From DASSFZ01 sp035292585 (GTDB lineage: Bacteria > Chloroflexota > Anaerolineae > Fen-1058): a DNA stretch of 64,000 nucleotides. A model generated the notes under the pieces. The model was not told the origin of the DNA, did no database searches, and saw only the letters and a list, made by a program, of their open reading frames with translations. The position numbers and the translations under genes are program-made. This document shows, in pieces, positions 34,161-42,098 of the stretch (within the stretch, counting starts at the first letter, position 1; every line of letters begins with the position of its first letter). The stretch covers positions 62,001 to 126,000 of the forward strand of contig DATDPU010000138.1 in assembly GCA_035292585.1 (NCBI GenBank). Reading direction: 5' to 3'.

Positions 34161-35996
34161 TCAATCGTCGCGGCCGGGGTAGGGGCCGTACGAGGCGGTG
34201 ATATCTTTTTCATCGTAAACCTGCTTCATCGCATCCCACCACGGCAGGCCCTCGGTCTTCTGGAAATGCCACCATTCCACATCGGGGTAAAACGAGCGCC
34301 AGCGGTAAATGGCCTGCACCCGCTCCCAGCCGTAATCAGCCGCCAGCGTCGTGAAATCGACGTAGTAGCCGGTTGGAATTTGGCTCATTGGCTCGCCGCC
34401 TGTCGTGCCGTCGATCGCCAAATCCCATGGCGCTTCGCGCAGCGGCTCGCCCCGCGCGCCGTCTTGCTGCTTGGCTTTGATGTACACCCGCCAGAAGGTG
34501 CGGTAGCCGATATCCTCGCGCACAAAGACGATCTGGTTGCCGCCTTGATTGTAAGGTGTCTGATCGATATCCATGGCGCGGCCGGCGACGTGGTACGAGC
34601 GGCGGCTCTGGCCTTCACGCGGGACATGGTTCATCGGTCGCCACGACGAGCCGAGCAGGTTCATATAATCGGCGCCGGTTTCCTGCGCGACGCGCGCACG
34701 CAGTGCGCGGAACGAGTCGTCGACGGCGTCGCTAAGCACGTGACCGCCCGGCGCGACCTCGTCCAGCCGGACGAAGACGTATTCGGGTTGATCGGATGTG
34801 GTTGGGCTGACGACTTCGGTGTACAGCGGCGGCGCGGCCAGCGGCGCGGCGGCGATGGTGCGTGCAATCGCCGCATCCGCGATCGGTCGGGAGGCCCAGG
34901 TCGGGTGATTGATGAACTCGCGCCCGCCGAACGCTTCGCGCGCCAGACCCCAGCCGCCGATGTTCGCCGCGATCAAAACGTCGCTCGATCCACGATGGTA
35001 GGTGAAGGCGAGCGCCGTGGTATCGGGTGACCAAACCGGCGCACTGCCCTGTCCGAACAACCCCACCTCCGATTCTTGCAAGCTGCGGAACGCCGGGTCA
35101 AAGGTGTTGACGTAGATGAGCTGGTCGCCGGGCCGGCCCGAGGTGTACGCCAGCTGCTGCCCATCGGCCGACCAGGCCGGGTTGTCTTCATCGCGGTCGG
35201 GGCTGTTGGTGAGATTTGCCAGATCGTCTTCACCCTGCTCAGAGTCGAGCGGGAGAAGATAGATGTCTTTGTTGCCATCGCGATAGGAAGCGAAGGCGAT
35301 GCTCTTGCCATCGGGTGACCAGGCCGGGCTGACCTCGGGCGCCGGATCGGTGGTGAGATGTGTGAGTTGACTGCCGTCCTTCGCGCGCAGCATGTACAGG
35401 TCGAGATTATTATCCCGATATGATTCGAACACGATCCATTCGCCGTCGGGCGACCAGGCGGGCGCGGCTTCGTAAGTGTTGCTGAAGGTCAGCCGCACCG
35501 TAAGACCCGAATCGACTTGCATGCGATAGATATCCCAATTGCCATCGCGATGCGAAGCAAAGGCCAGTTGCGCGCCGTCAGGCGAGAAAGCGGGATCGCG
35601 GTCGTCGGCGGGATGGCTGGTGAGCCGGACCAGACCATCGTGATCGACGTTGAGCGCGTAGATGTCGGAGTTGCCGTTGCGTCGCAACACGAAAGCGATC
35701 GCGCCGCCCCCCCCGAAGGGATCGACGGTCGGCGTGGGGATGAGTGGCGTGGGCGATGGCGTCGGCGTCGGGCGCGGCGGGAGCGCCAGCGGCGTCGGGG
35801 TAATGAGGACGGTGACAACGGGCGGCGCCTGCAAAGCCAGCGCGGCGAGGATGATCAGCAGGATCAGGTTTGTCGCGCTGAACGCCAACAAAAGACCCAA
35901 CTGCCTGCGCGAGAGCAGGATCGGCGGCCTGGGCGCGGACGGTTTAGGCTCATCGGAATCCGATTGGCGTCGGAATCGTTTGAAGAGCGTTGGCAT
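34161..35996 (-). CDS. Membrane-anchored TolB/WD40-like protein with M15 (VanY-type) peptidase domain
   Basis: 611 aa. Basic start (LFKRFRRQ), one transmembrane helix (about 32-55, LGLLLAFSATNLILLIILAA), Pro/Thr linker (PTPTPSPTP), then TolB-type propeller repeats (about 100-380; repeated SPDG/SADG with IYxL and IAFxSxRDGNxDIY). Residues about 400-600 look like a D,D-carboxypeptidase of family M15: SYHVAGRAMDID supplies His and Asp ligands and VEWWHFQ the Glu and last His. Probably extracytoplasmic wall-trimming enzyme. ATG 35994-35996 preferred to the longer frame; no strong ribosome site. Confidence 0.8.
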   Translation of the reverse strand: MPTLFKRFRRQSDSDEPKPSAPRPPILLSRRQLGLLLAFSATNLILLIILAALALQAPPVVTVLITPTPLALPPRPTPTPSPTPLIPTPTVDPFGGGGAIAFVLRRNGNSDIYALNVDHDGLVRLTSHPADDRDPAFSPDGAQLAFASHRDGNWDIYRMQVDSGLTVRLTFSNTYEAAPAWSPDGEWIVFESYRDNNLDLYMLRAKDGSQLTHLTTDPAPEVSPAWSPDGKSIAFASYRDGNKDIYLLPLDSEQGEDDLANLTNSPDRDEDNPAWSADGQQLAYTSGRPGDQLIYVNTFDPAFRSLQESEVGLFGQGSAPVWSPDTTALAFTYHRGSSDVLIAANIGGWGLAREAFGGREFINHPTWASRPIADAAIARTIAAAPLAAPPLYTEVVSPTTSDQPEYVFVRLDEVAPGGHVLSDAVDDSFRALRARVAQETGADYMNLLGSSWRPMNHVPREGQSRRSYHVAGRAMDIDQTPYNQGGNQIVFVREDIGYRTFWRVYIKAKQQDGARGEPLREAPWDLAIDGTTGGEPMSQIPTGYYVDFTTLAADYGWERVQAIYRWRSFYPDVEWWHFQKTEGLPWWDAMKQVYDEKDITASYGPYPGRDD

Positions 35997-36082
35997 GTGC
36001 GCGACTATACATGCGCTAAAGAGGTGTGTCAAGTGAGACCTAACTCCCAACGCTAACCCATTTCACATCTCCCTCTCTTTCG

Positions 36083-36496
36083 CTTATAATAGCTGCACCT
36101 TGCAACGAGGTCAGGCATGAAACGTCGAATCAGGATGGTGCTTCGCTCATACGTCGAATACCTGCGCCGTAGCATAGGGCCTCGCGCCCGTTGCACGCCC
36201 ACGAGGGGCTATGCTACCGTCTTATAATAGCTGCGCCTTGCAACGAGGTCAGGCATGAAACGTCGAATCGGGATGGTGCTTCGCTCATACGTCGAGTACA
36301 TGCGCCGTAGCATAGGGCCTCGCGCCCGTTGCACGCCCACGAGGGGCTAGGCTACCGTCTTATAATAGCTGCACCTTGCAACGAGGTCAGGCATGAAACG
36401 TCGAATCGGGATGGTGCTTCGCTCATACGTCGAATACCTGCGCCGTAGCATAGGGCCTCGTGCCCGTTGCACGCCCACGAGGGGCTATGCTACCGT
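36083..36496 (+). repeat. Three tandem 138-bp units carrying promoter, start codon and palindrome
   Basis: Units 36083-36220, 36221-36358 and 36359-36496 are nearly identical. Each has CTTATAATAG (perfect -10), GAGGTCAGGC, an ATG (36117, 36255, 36393) and the dispersed palindrome GTAGCATAG...CTATGCTAC. In units 1 and 2 the ORF runs 36 codons and stops at the TAA inside the next unit's TATAAT; in unit 3 it runs on into the DUF2207 gene. Confidence 0.95.
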
Positions 36497-38399
36497 CCAC
36501 GCACTTGTTCGGAACATGGGCCTTGCGCTTTTGCTGATCGTGACCCTGCTGGCCGGGATCGCCGGTAGCGCCAATGCCCAGGGCAACCTGCACTGGGATC
36601 AATATGATGTCGAGATCGCCGTCAACCCGGACGGCACGTTTCGCGTGACGGAAACGCAGACGATCGTGTTTGTCGATGGATCGTTCCACGTCGGCTTTGC
36701 CACGATCCCAACCGATCGTACGGAGAGCATTTACGATATTCAGGTTTCAGAGGGCGGGCAGCCCTACCGGCGCGTGTCGAGCGAAGTCGAGGGCGGCTTC
36801 CAGACGTGGCAGGAAGAGGATAACCTGAACATCGAGTGGTACTTCCCTTATACTTCGAACGCGCAGCGCACATTCACCCTCGCTTACACGGTATCGGGCG
36901 GGCTGCGCTATTACCCCGACGCCGGGCAGCCTTTCGGCCCCCACGATATTCTCCAGTGGATTGCTATCGCGCCCGATCGCGGCGCGCCGATCAATCACTC
37001 GCGCGTGACGGTGCGCCTGCCGGACGGCGTGGATATCTTGCCGGATCGGAATTTGCCCTGGGGCTTTGCCGCCGATGCGCTGGGCGGCGGCGCGACCACG
37101 CAAGTCGATGTGGAGCGCGGCATTGCGACCTTCACCACGACGCGACCGCTGCAGCCCAATGAGTCGCTCGAAGTCGGCGTGACATTCGAACATGGCGCCA
37201 TTGCGGGCAGGCCATCCAGTTGGCAGGCCGACTTCGACAAGGTGGATCAGACTGGCCCGATGATCGCTTTCCTGTCGCTGTTGTCGGCGATTGCGATTCT
37301 GGTGCTGGGGCCGCTGGGGTTGTTCTTGCTGTGGTACACCAAGGGGCGCGATCCAGAGGTCGGGTTGGCCGCCGAGTATCTAGCCGAGCCGCCGTCGGCT
37401 GCGCCGCCCGGCGTGGTAGGTGTGCTGGTCGACGAGCGCGCCGACATGAAAGACATCATCGCCACGCTGATCGATCTGGCGCGGCGCGGCGCGGTGACGA
37501 TGGAGGAAGTGCAGACACAAGGTTTGTTCGGCATCGGTTTCTCGCGCGACTTCCTCTTCCGCGCCAATCCACAAGTCGATGCCAATACCCTGCGTCCCTA
37601 CGAGCGCACGCTGTTGTCGAAAGTGGTCGGCTCAGGTGAACAAAAGTTATCGGCGCTCAAAGAGAAGTTCTATACGTCTATCCCCACGCTCGAAAAACAG
37701 TTGTACGATGCGGCGGTGAAAGAAGGCTACTTTTCAGCCAGCCCACAAGGCGTGCGCAGGCGCTATGGCGCGTTAGGCGGCGTTCTGCTGTTCCTGGCTT
37801 TCCTGGGTGCCGTGGTCTTGACCCCCATGTTCATCGATTACTCGGTCGGTATCCTCTTCCCTGTCGGCGCGCTGGGCCTGGTCGGTGTGCTGACGTTGAT
37901 CGTGGCGGGCGTGATGCCGGCCAAGACGCGCAAAGGCGCGGAAGAAGCGGCCAAGTGGCGCGCCTTCCAATCGTACCTGCAAGACCTCCCCCGCTTTCAG
38001 AAGGTCGAAGAGGCGACCAGCTTGTTCGATCAATATTTGCCGTATGCGATCGCGTTCGGTTTTGAGCGGCGCTGGATCAACCTCTTTTCGCAAGCGAATA
38101 CGCCGCCGCCGATTTGGTACCGCCCGTGGTATGGGCCGGGCCATATCTATGGTCGCCCGATGACCGTGAGCACTGGCGGCGGGCAGGCCGGCGGGTCACT
38201 TGGCGAGGGATTGGCGGGGTCGCTGCAATCGATCAACACTGGGCTGACTTCGTTGTTCAACCAGGCCGGTCAGGTATTCCGCAGTGCGCCGAGCGGATCG
38301 AGCGGCGGCTTCAGCGGCGGCTATCGCGGCGGCGGCTTCAGCGGCGGCGGCTTCCGTGGCGGCGGCGGCGGCGGCGGCGGATCGCGCGGGTTCAGGTAG
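36393..38399 (+). CDS. DUF2207-family membrane protein
   Basis: Up to 668 aa from ATG 36393, or 627 aa from ATG 36516. Residues 43-62 of the longer form (GLALLLIVTLLAGIAGSANA) are a signal peptide, which favours ATG 36516 as the ancestral start. The first 41 residues are encoded by repeat unit 3 and may give an abnormally long n-region. The extracytoplasmic DUF2207 domain (YDVEIAVNPDGTFRVTETQT onward) runs to about 290, then a helix (LSAIAILVLGPLGLFLLWYT), a cytoplasmic winged-helix-like region (DIIATLIDLARRGAVTMEEV), two more helices near 470-520 and a Gly/Ser-rich tail ending in RGFR. Function of the family is unknown. Confidence 0.88.
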   Translation: MKRRIGMVLRSYVEYLRRSIGPRARCTPTRGYATVHALVRNMGLALLLIVTLLAGIAGSANAQGNLHWDQYDVEIAVNPDGTFRVTETQTIVFVDGSFHVGFATIPTDRTESIYDIQVSEGGQPYRRVSSEVEGGFQTWQEEDNLNIEWYFPYTSNAQRTFTLAYTVSGGLRYYPDAGQPFGPHDILQWIAIAPDRGAPINHSRVTVRLPDGVDILPDRNLPWGFAADALGGGATTQVDVERGIATFTTTRPLQPNESLEVGVTFEHGAIAGRPSSWQADFDKVDQTGPMIAFLSLLSAIAILVLGPLGLFLLWYTKGRDPEVGLAAEYLAEPPSAAPPGVVGVLVDERADMKDIIATLIDLARRGAVTMEEVQTQGLFGIGFSRDFLFRANPQVDANTLRPYERTLLSKVVGSGEQKLSALKEKFYTSIPTLEKQLYDAAVKEGYFSASPQGVRRRYGALGGVLLFLAFLGAVVLTPMFIDYSVGILFPVGALGLVGVLTLIVAGVMPAKTRKGAEEAAKWRAFQSYLQDLPRFQKVEEATSLFDQYLPYAIAFGFERRWINLFSQANTPPPIWYRPWYGPGHIYGRPMTVSTGGGQAGGSLGEGLAGSLQSINTGLTSLFNQAGQVFRSAPSGSSGGFSGGYRGGGFSGGGFRGGGGGGGGSRGFR

Positions 38400-38401
38400 A
38401 A

Positions 38402-38470
38402 CGTGAAGCGTGAAACGTGAACTCGTGATGGGTGACAGCGTAATCACGTTTCACTTGTCACGCATCACGT
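38402..38470. repeat. CGTGAAACGTGA inverted repeat
   Basis: Short repeats of ACGTGA/TCACGT (CGTGAAGCGTGAAACGTGAA and later TCACGTTTCACTTGTCACGC) form a long imperfect hairpin between the DUF2207 gene and the next. Possible attenuator or terminator. Confidence 0.5.
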
Positions 38471-38482
38471 GACGGAGGCACA

Positions 38483-39004
38483 GTGCAAACATCGGGCAAG
38501 TTGATCGGCGTGCTGTTGATCGTGGGGGCGCTGGCGTGCGGCGCGTTGGGTGGCGCGTGGACGCTGTCGAACCAGTCGGGCGGCCAACTTCAATCAGGCG
38601 GGGCGATCCTGGCGCTGGCGTTGGTCGCCGTCATTGCGTTGCCCCTGTTGGGCGCGGGACTCTTCTTAGTGGCGCGGGCCGGGCGCGAAGACGCGGAACT
38701 GGCGCGCGTGGCCAAGCAGCGCAAGCTGCTGAATATCGTGCTGACGCAGGGCCAGGTGCGCATCGCCGATGTGGCGCTGGAAATGAACGCGGCGCGGGAC
38801 GAGGTTAAGGCCTGGCTGTACGATCTGGTCGGCAAGGGATTATTCAGCGGCTATGTGAAATGGGATGAAGGTGTGCTATACTCTCGCCAGGCTTCAGAGT
38901 TGAAGACCAACCGCTGCCCTAACTGCGGCGGTGAAGTGCGATTGGGGGGCAAAGGTGTGGTCACCTGCCCTTACTGCGGCGCCGAGATTTTCTTGGCGGG
39001 TTGA
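38483..39004 (+). CDS. Membrane-anchored winged-helix/zinc-ribbon protein
   Basis: 173 aa, GTG start with GGAGG upstream. Two N-terminal membrane helices (LIGVLLIVGALACGALGGAW and ILALALVAVIALPLLGAGLF), a winged-helix-like segment (about 75-125; LLNIVLTQGQVRIADVALEM, then DLVGKGLFSGYVKWDEGVLY) and a C-terminal zinc ribbon CPNCG-x12-CPYCG. The helical segment resembles PCI/winged helices found near DUF2207 and SPFH genes in Chloroflexota. Function unknown; part of the 36.4-40.7 kb unit. Confidence 0.75.
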   Translation: MQTSGKLIGVLLIVGALACGALGGAWTLSNQSGGQLQSGGAILALALVAVIALPLLGAGLFLVARAGREDAELARVAKQRKLLNIVLTQGQVRIADVALEMNAARDEVKAWLYDLVGKGLFSGYVKWDEGVLYSRQASELKTNRCPNCGGEVRLGGKGVVTCPYCGAEIFLAG

Positions 39005-39105
39005 GAGAAGGGTAAACTGGTAGCAAGTAGACAGGTAGCAGGTACACAGGTGGCCCATTTACCTGTTTACTTGTTTACGGCTCTGCCAACATCAGGAGAA
39101 ACTGC

Positions 39106-39627
39106 ATGGGCGACATTATCGGCAAGGTCGAGGGCGAACGCGGGTTGCTCGAACGCATCGCCGACAAGATCCCGGGGTTTCGGGGTTACCTCGATAAGGA
39201 AAAGCGGCGCGACGCCGACAAGCTGCTACGGGATGCGATCGCGGCGCGGTTCGAGGCGCAGGTGCGCCGGCTGCCTGACCTGCAAATGGAGCTGATCAAC
39301 GCCGGCCGATTGGAATACGTTGACGACGTGGAGCGCGCGGTGGTGAAGCTGCAAACCTTCGTCGATCGGGTGAAGACCACGACGCGCGGCTACGCCGGCT
39401 TCTTCGATGCGATCAAGGTGAAAGAAGATGAGCTGGAGCAGCTGTATCATTGGGATGAGCAATTGCTGAACGAAGCCGAAAAGATTGCCCTGGCGATCGA
39501 CGCGCTGGCGGCCGCGATCGGATCGAGCGGCGATACCGGCGCGGCCGTGCGCGAGTTGATCGGCGCCGCCACCGCGATCAATGAGTTGTATTCTCAGCGT
39601 GAACACGTACTTGTCGGCGTTGCTTGA
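39106..39627 (+). CDS. Helical protein of unknown function
   Basis: 173 aa, AGGAG before the ATG. Almost entirely helical with heptad-like stretches (KVKEDELEQLYHWDEQLL, IALAIDALAAAI). Starts MGDIIGKVEGERGLLERIAD. No membrane helix or catalytic motif. It sits 44 nt before an SPFH gene and probably works with it at the membrane. The leader 39005-39105 has AGGTAGCAGGTACACAGGT-like short repeats. Confidence 0.75.
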   Translation: MGDIIGKVEGERGLLERIADKIPGFRGYLDKEKRRDADKLLRDAIAARFEAQVRRLPDLQMELINAGRLEYVDDVERAVVKLQTFVDRVKTTTRGYAGFFDAIKVKEDELEQLYHWDEQLLNEAEKIALAIDALAAAIGSSGDTGAAVRELIGAATAINELYSQREHVLVGVA

Positions 39628-39671
39628 TCGGGGCAACGCCTTGGAATGAAAACAGTTTAAGGAGAAACGGC

Positions 39672-40721
39672 ATGCCTCGAATTATCGACGTCATCGAATT
39701 CGTAGACGAAACCGGCAAGGAGATGATCCACCGCATCCCGGAGCGCGGCTCGGGGGACTTCCGCTTCGGTTCAAACGTGATCGTGCGCGAAAGCCAGACG
39801 GCGGTCTTCTTCCGCGACGGTAAAGCGCTGGACGTGTTCGATCCGGGCAAGCACGTGATCAGCACGGCCAATCTTCCGCTGCTGATCGACCTGCTGAAGC
39901 TGGCGACCAGCGGCAAAACGCCCTTCACTGCCGAGGTGTACTTTGTCAGCATGCGCGAGTTCCTCGACCTGGGCTGGGGCACCCCGGAGCCGATCACGCT
40001 GCGCGATAGCGACCTGGGGATGGTGCGCCTGCGCGCCTTCGGCACGTACAACTTAGAGATTTCCGATCCGTCGCTGTTTGTCAACAAGATCGTCGGCACG
40101 CAAGGCATCTACGAAACGCCGCAGATCGAGAACTTCTTACGCGGGATCATCATCAGCAAGCTGACCGATTTATTGGGCGAGCTCAAGAAATCGATCCTCG
40201 ATCTGCCGGCGATGTTCGATGAGATCGGCGCGGCGACGCGGGCCAAGGTGCAGGACGACTTTACGGCGCGCGGCATCCGGCTGAAGGCGTTGTACGTCCG
40301 CTCGATCTCCCCAACCGAGGAAACGGCCAAGGCGATCGACGAGCGGGCGCAGATGGGCGCGATCGGCGATATGGCGAAGTACATGCAGTTCCAGGCCGCG
40401 CGCGGTATCCGTGACGCGGCGCAAAATCCTAGCGGCGGCGCAGCCGGCACAGGCGTCGGCTTGGGCGCTGGCTTGGGTTTGGGCCAGGTGATGGCCGGTG
40501 CGATGGCGCAGTCGTTCCAGCAGCAGCCGCAAGCGGCCCCGCAGCAAGCGGGCGGCGGCCCCGCGCCCGACGTGATGACCCCGGCCGAAGCGGCGGCTTA
40601 TTTGAAGGTCACCGAGGAAGAGATCAACCAGATGATCGAAGCCGGCGAGATCAAGGCGAAGAAGGTGGGCAAGGCGTATCGCATCGCCAAGAAGACGCTG
40701 GACGATTTCCTGGCTGCGTGA
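39672..40721 (+). CDS. SPFH-domain protein with C-terminal excisionase-type HTH
   Basis: 349 aa. Residues about 20-240 form an SPFH (stomatin/flotillin-like) domain of the virion-core type (GSNVIVRESQTAVFFRDGKA, TLRDSDLGMVRLRAFGTYNL). A Gly/Gln-rich linker (about 255-300, including QQQPQAAPQQAGGG) leads to a MerR/Xis-type helix-turn-helix (TPAEAAAYLKVTEEEINQMI, KKVGKAYRI). No membrane anchor is visible. The mix of a scaffold domain and a DNA- or protein-binding HTH is uncommon. ATG 39672 follows GGAGAAACGGC. Confidence 0.85.
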   Translation: MPRIIDVIEFVDETGKEMIHRIPERGSGDFRFGSNVIVRESQTAVFFRDGKALDVFDPGKHVISTANLPLLIDLLKLATSGKTPFTAEVYFVSMREFLDLGWGTPEPITLRDSDLGMVRLRAFGTYNLEISDPSLFVNKIVGTQGIYETPQIENFLRGIIISKLTDLLGELKKSILDLPAMFDEIGAATRAKVQDDFTARGIRLKALYVRSISPTEETAKAIDERAQMGAIGDMAKYMQFQAARGIRDAAQNPSGGAAGTGVGLGAGLGLGQVMAGAMAQSFQQQPQAAPQQAGGGPAPDVMTPAEAAAYLKVTEEEINQMIEAGEIKAKKVGKAYRIAKKTLDDFLAA

Positions 40722-40880
40722 AATTACACCCCGGAGAACACCGAGGTTTTGAAGTTATTCTCCGCGCTCTCCGTGTCTGGCTTGAAAATGCTCCAAGTCC
40801 GCGTCCCCGCGGACACCATCGCGAGGACGCGGTGGCCGAGCAATGGCGTCGGGTCGTAGACCCGGCGTGAGCTGAGAAAA
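40722..40880. other. Short intergenic stretch with hairpins
   Basis: GC-rich hairpins (for example GTCCGCG-TCCC-CGCGGAC and GGGTC-GTA-GACCC), no gene visible. Confidence 0.4.
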
Positions 40881-40915
40881 AAACCTCCCGCGAGTCTCGG
40901 ACCGACGGGAGGTTT
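40881..40915. terminator. Strong bidirectional terminator
   Basis: AAACCTCCCG (40881-40890) pairs with CGGGAGGTTT (40906-40915), with an A-tract before and CGTTT after: an intrinsic terminator in both directions between convergent operons. Confidence 0.85.
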
Positions 40916-40918
40916 CGT

Positions 40919-42022
40919 TTACGTAGGGAACGTGCGGATGGCCTCGGCCACCTGCCGCACCTGCTCTTCGCTCAGTTCAGGGTACATTGGCAGCGAGAGA
41001 ATTTCACGCGCGGCGCGTTCAGTTTCAGGGAGCGAACCGGCGTCGCCGAGACGACCTCGATATGCCGGCTGTAAGTGGATCGGCACAGGGTAGTGAATAC
41101 CTGTGCCGATCCCTTTTTCGCGCAGATAGGCAGCCAGCCGATCCCGTTCGGGATGGCGGATTACGTACAGATGATACACGTGTTCGCCGCTTGCCGGCGC
41201 GATCGGTTTTTGGATACGGACCGGCAGCACTTCAGCGTAGAGCGCGGCGAGCGCTTGGCGGCGGGCGTTGTCAGTGTCGAGGTAGCGCAACTTGACGCGC
41301 AGGATGGCCGCCTGCAACTCATCGAGCCGCGAGTTCCAACCGCTGATCGCGCTGACGTAGCGCTCGGCCCAGCCGTACTCGCGCAGCAGGCGCGCGCGCT
41401 CCGCCAGCGGCGCAGCATGTGTGGCGATGAAGCCGCCGTCGCCGATCGCCCCCAGGTTCTTCGTCGGGTAAAACGAGAAGGCCGCCATGTCTCCCCACGC
41501 GCCGACGCGCTTGCCCCGATACGTTGCGCCGTGCGCCTGCGCGCAATCTTCGATGACCTTCAGGTTGCGCCGCTTGGCCATGGCGAGGATCGGGTCGAGG
41601 TCAGCCGGAGCGCCGTAGAGGTGAACCGGGATGATAGCTTTAGTGCGCGGCGTAATCGCGCGTTCCAGACAGCGTGGATCGAGTGTGTATCGCTGCGGAT
41701 CGATATCGACGAGAACGGGCGCTGCACCGGCCAGCTCGATTGCAGCGACCGTGGCGACAGCGGTGTGCGACACGGTGATGACTTCGTCGCCGGGGCCGAT
41801 CGCGCACGCTTTCAACGCCAGGTGCAGCGCTTCCGTTCCCGACCCGACGCCGATGCCGTGCTCGACTCCCAGGTACTCGGCGAACTCGCGCTCGAACGCG
41901 CGCGTCTCATCGCCCAAGATGTAGCGGCCGGCCTCAAGCACGTGCTTGATGGCGGCGTCGAGCTCAGCGCGATGCGCAGCGTACTGCGCGTGAGGATTGG
42001 CAACGGGGATAGTGATAGGCAT
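40919..42022 (-). CDS. DegT/DnrJ/EryC1-family sugar aminotransferase
   Basis: 367-aa PLP-dependent aminotransferase acting on nucleotide-linked keto-sugars. It has GVGSGTEALHLALKA, the Asp that holds the pyridine N in VIEDCAQAHGA, and the PLP Lys in FSFYPTKNLGAIGDGG, with NSRLDELQAAILRVKL downstream. The start at ATG 42020-42022 (PITIPVANPHAQY) fits the family; the longer frame is translated repeat sequence. Together with the epimerase, GT2 and methyltransferase upstream it points to surface glycan or glycolipid synthesis. Confidence 0.92.
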   Translation of the reverse strand: MPITIPVANPHAQYAAHRAELDAAIKHVLEAGRYILGDETRAFEREFAEYLGVEHGIGVGSGTEALHLALKACAIGPGDEVITVSHTAVATVAAIELAGAAPVLVDIDPQRYTLDPRCLERAITPRTKAIIPVHLYGAPADLDPILAMAKRRNLKVIEDCAQAHGATYRGKRVGAWGDMAAFSFYPTKNLGAIGDGGFIATHAAPLAERARLLREYGWAERYVSAISGWNSRLDELQAAILRVKLRYLDTDNARRQALAALYAEVLPVRIQKPIAPASGEHVYHLYVIRHPERDRLAAYLREKGIGTGIHYPVPIHLQPAYRGRLGDAGSLPETERAAREILSLPMYPELSEEQVRQVAEAIRTFPT

Positions 42023-42038
42023 GCCGGAATAATGGCGA

Positions 42039-42090
42039 CCCTCTCCCCCGGCCCCTCTCCCTAAAAGGGAGAGGGGTGCAGGGGAGAGGG
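42039..42090. repeat. CCCTCTCCCC-type palindrome
   Basis: CCCTCTCCC...CCCCTCTCCC-TAAAA-GGGAGAGGGG...GGGAGAGGG: two nested stems between the aminotransferase and the secreted-protein genes. Same class as 28963-29040. Confidence 0.8.
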
Positions 42091-42098
42091 TCAATCGT

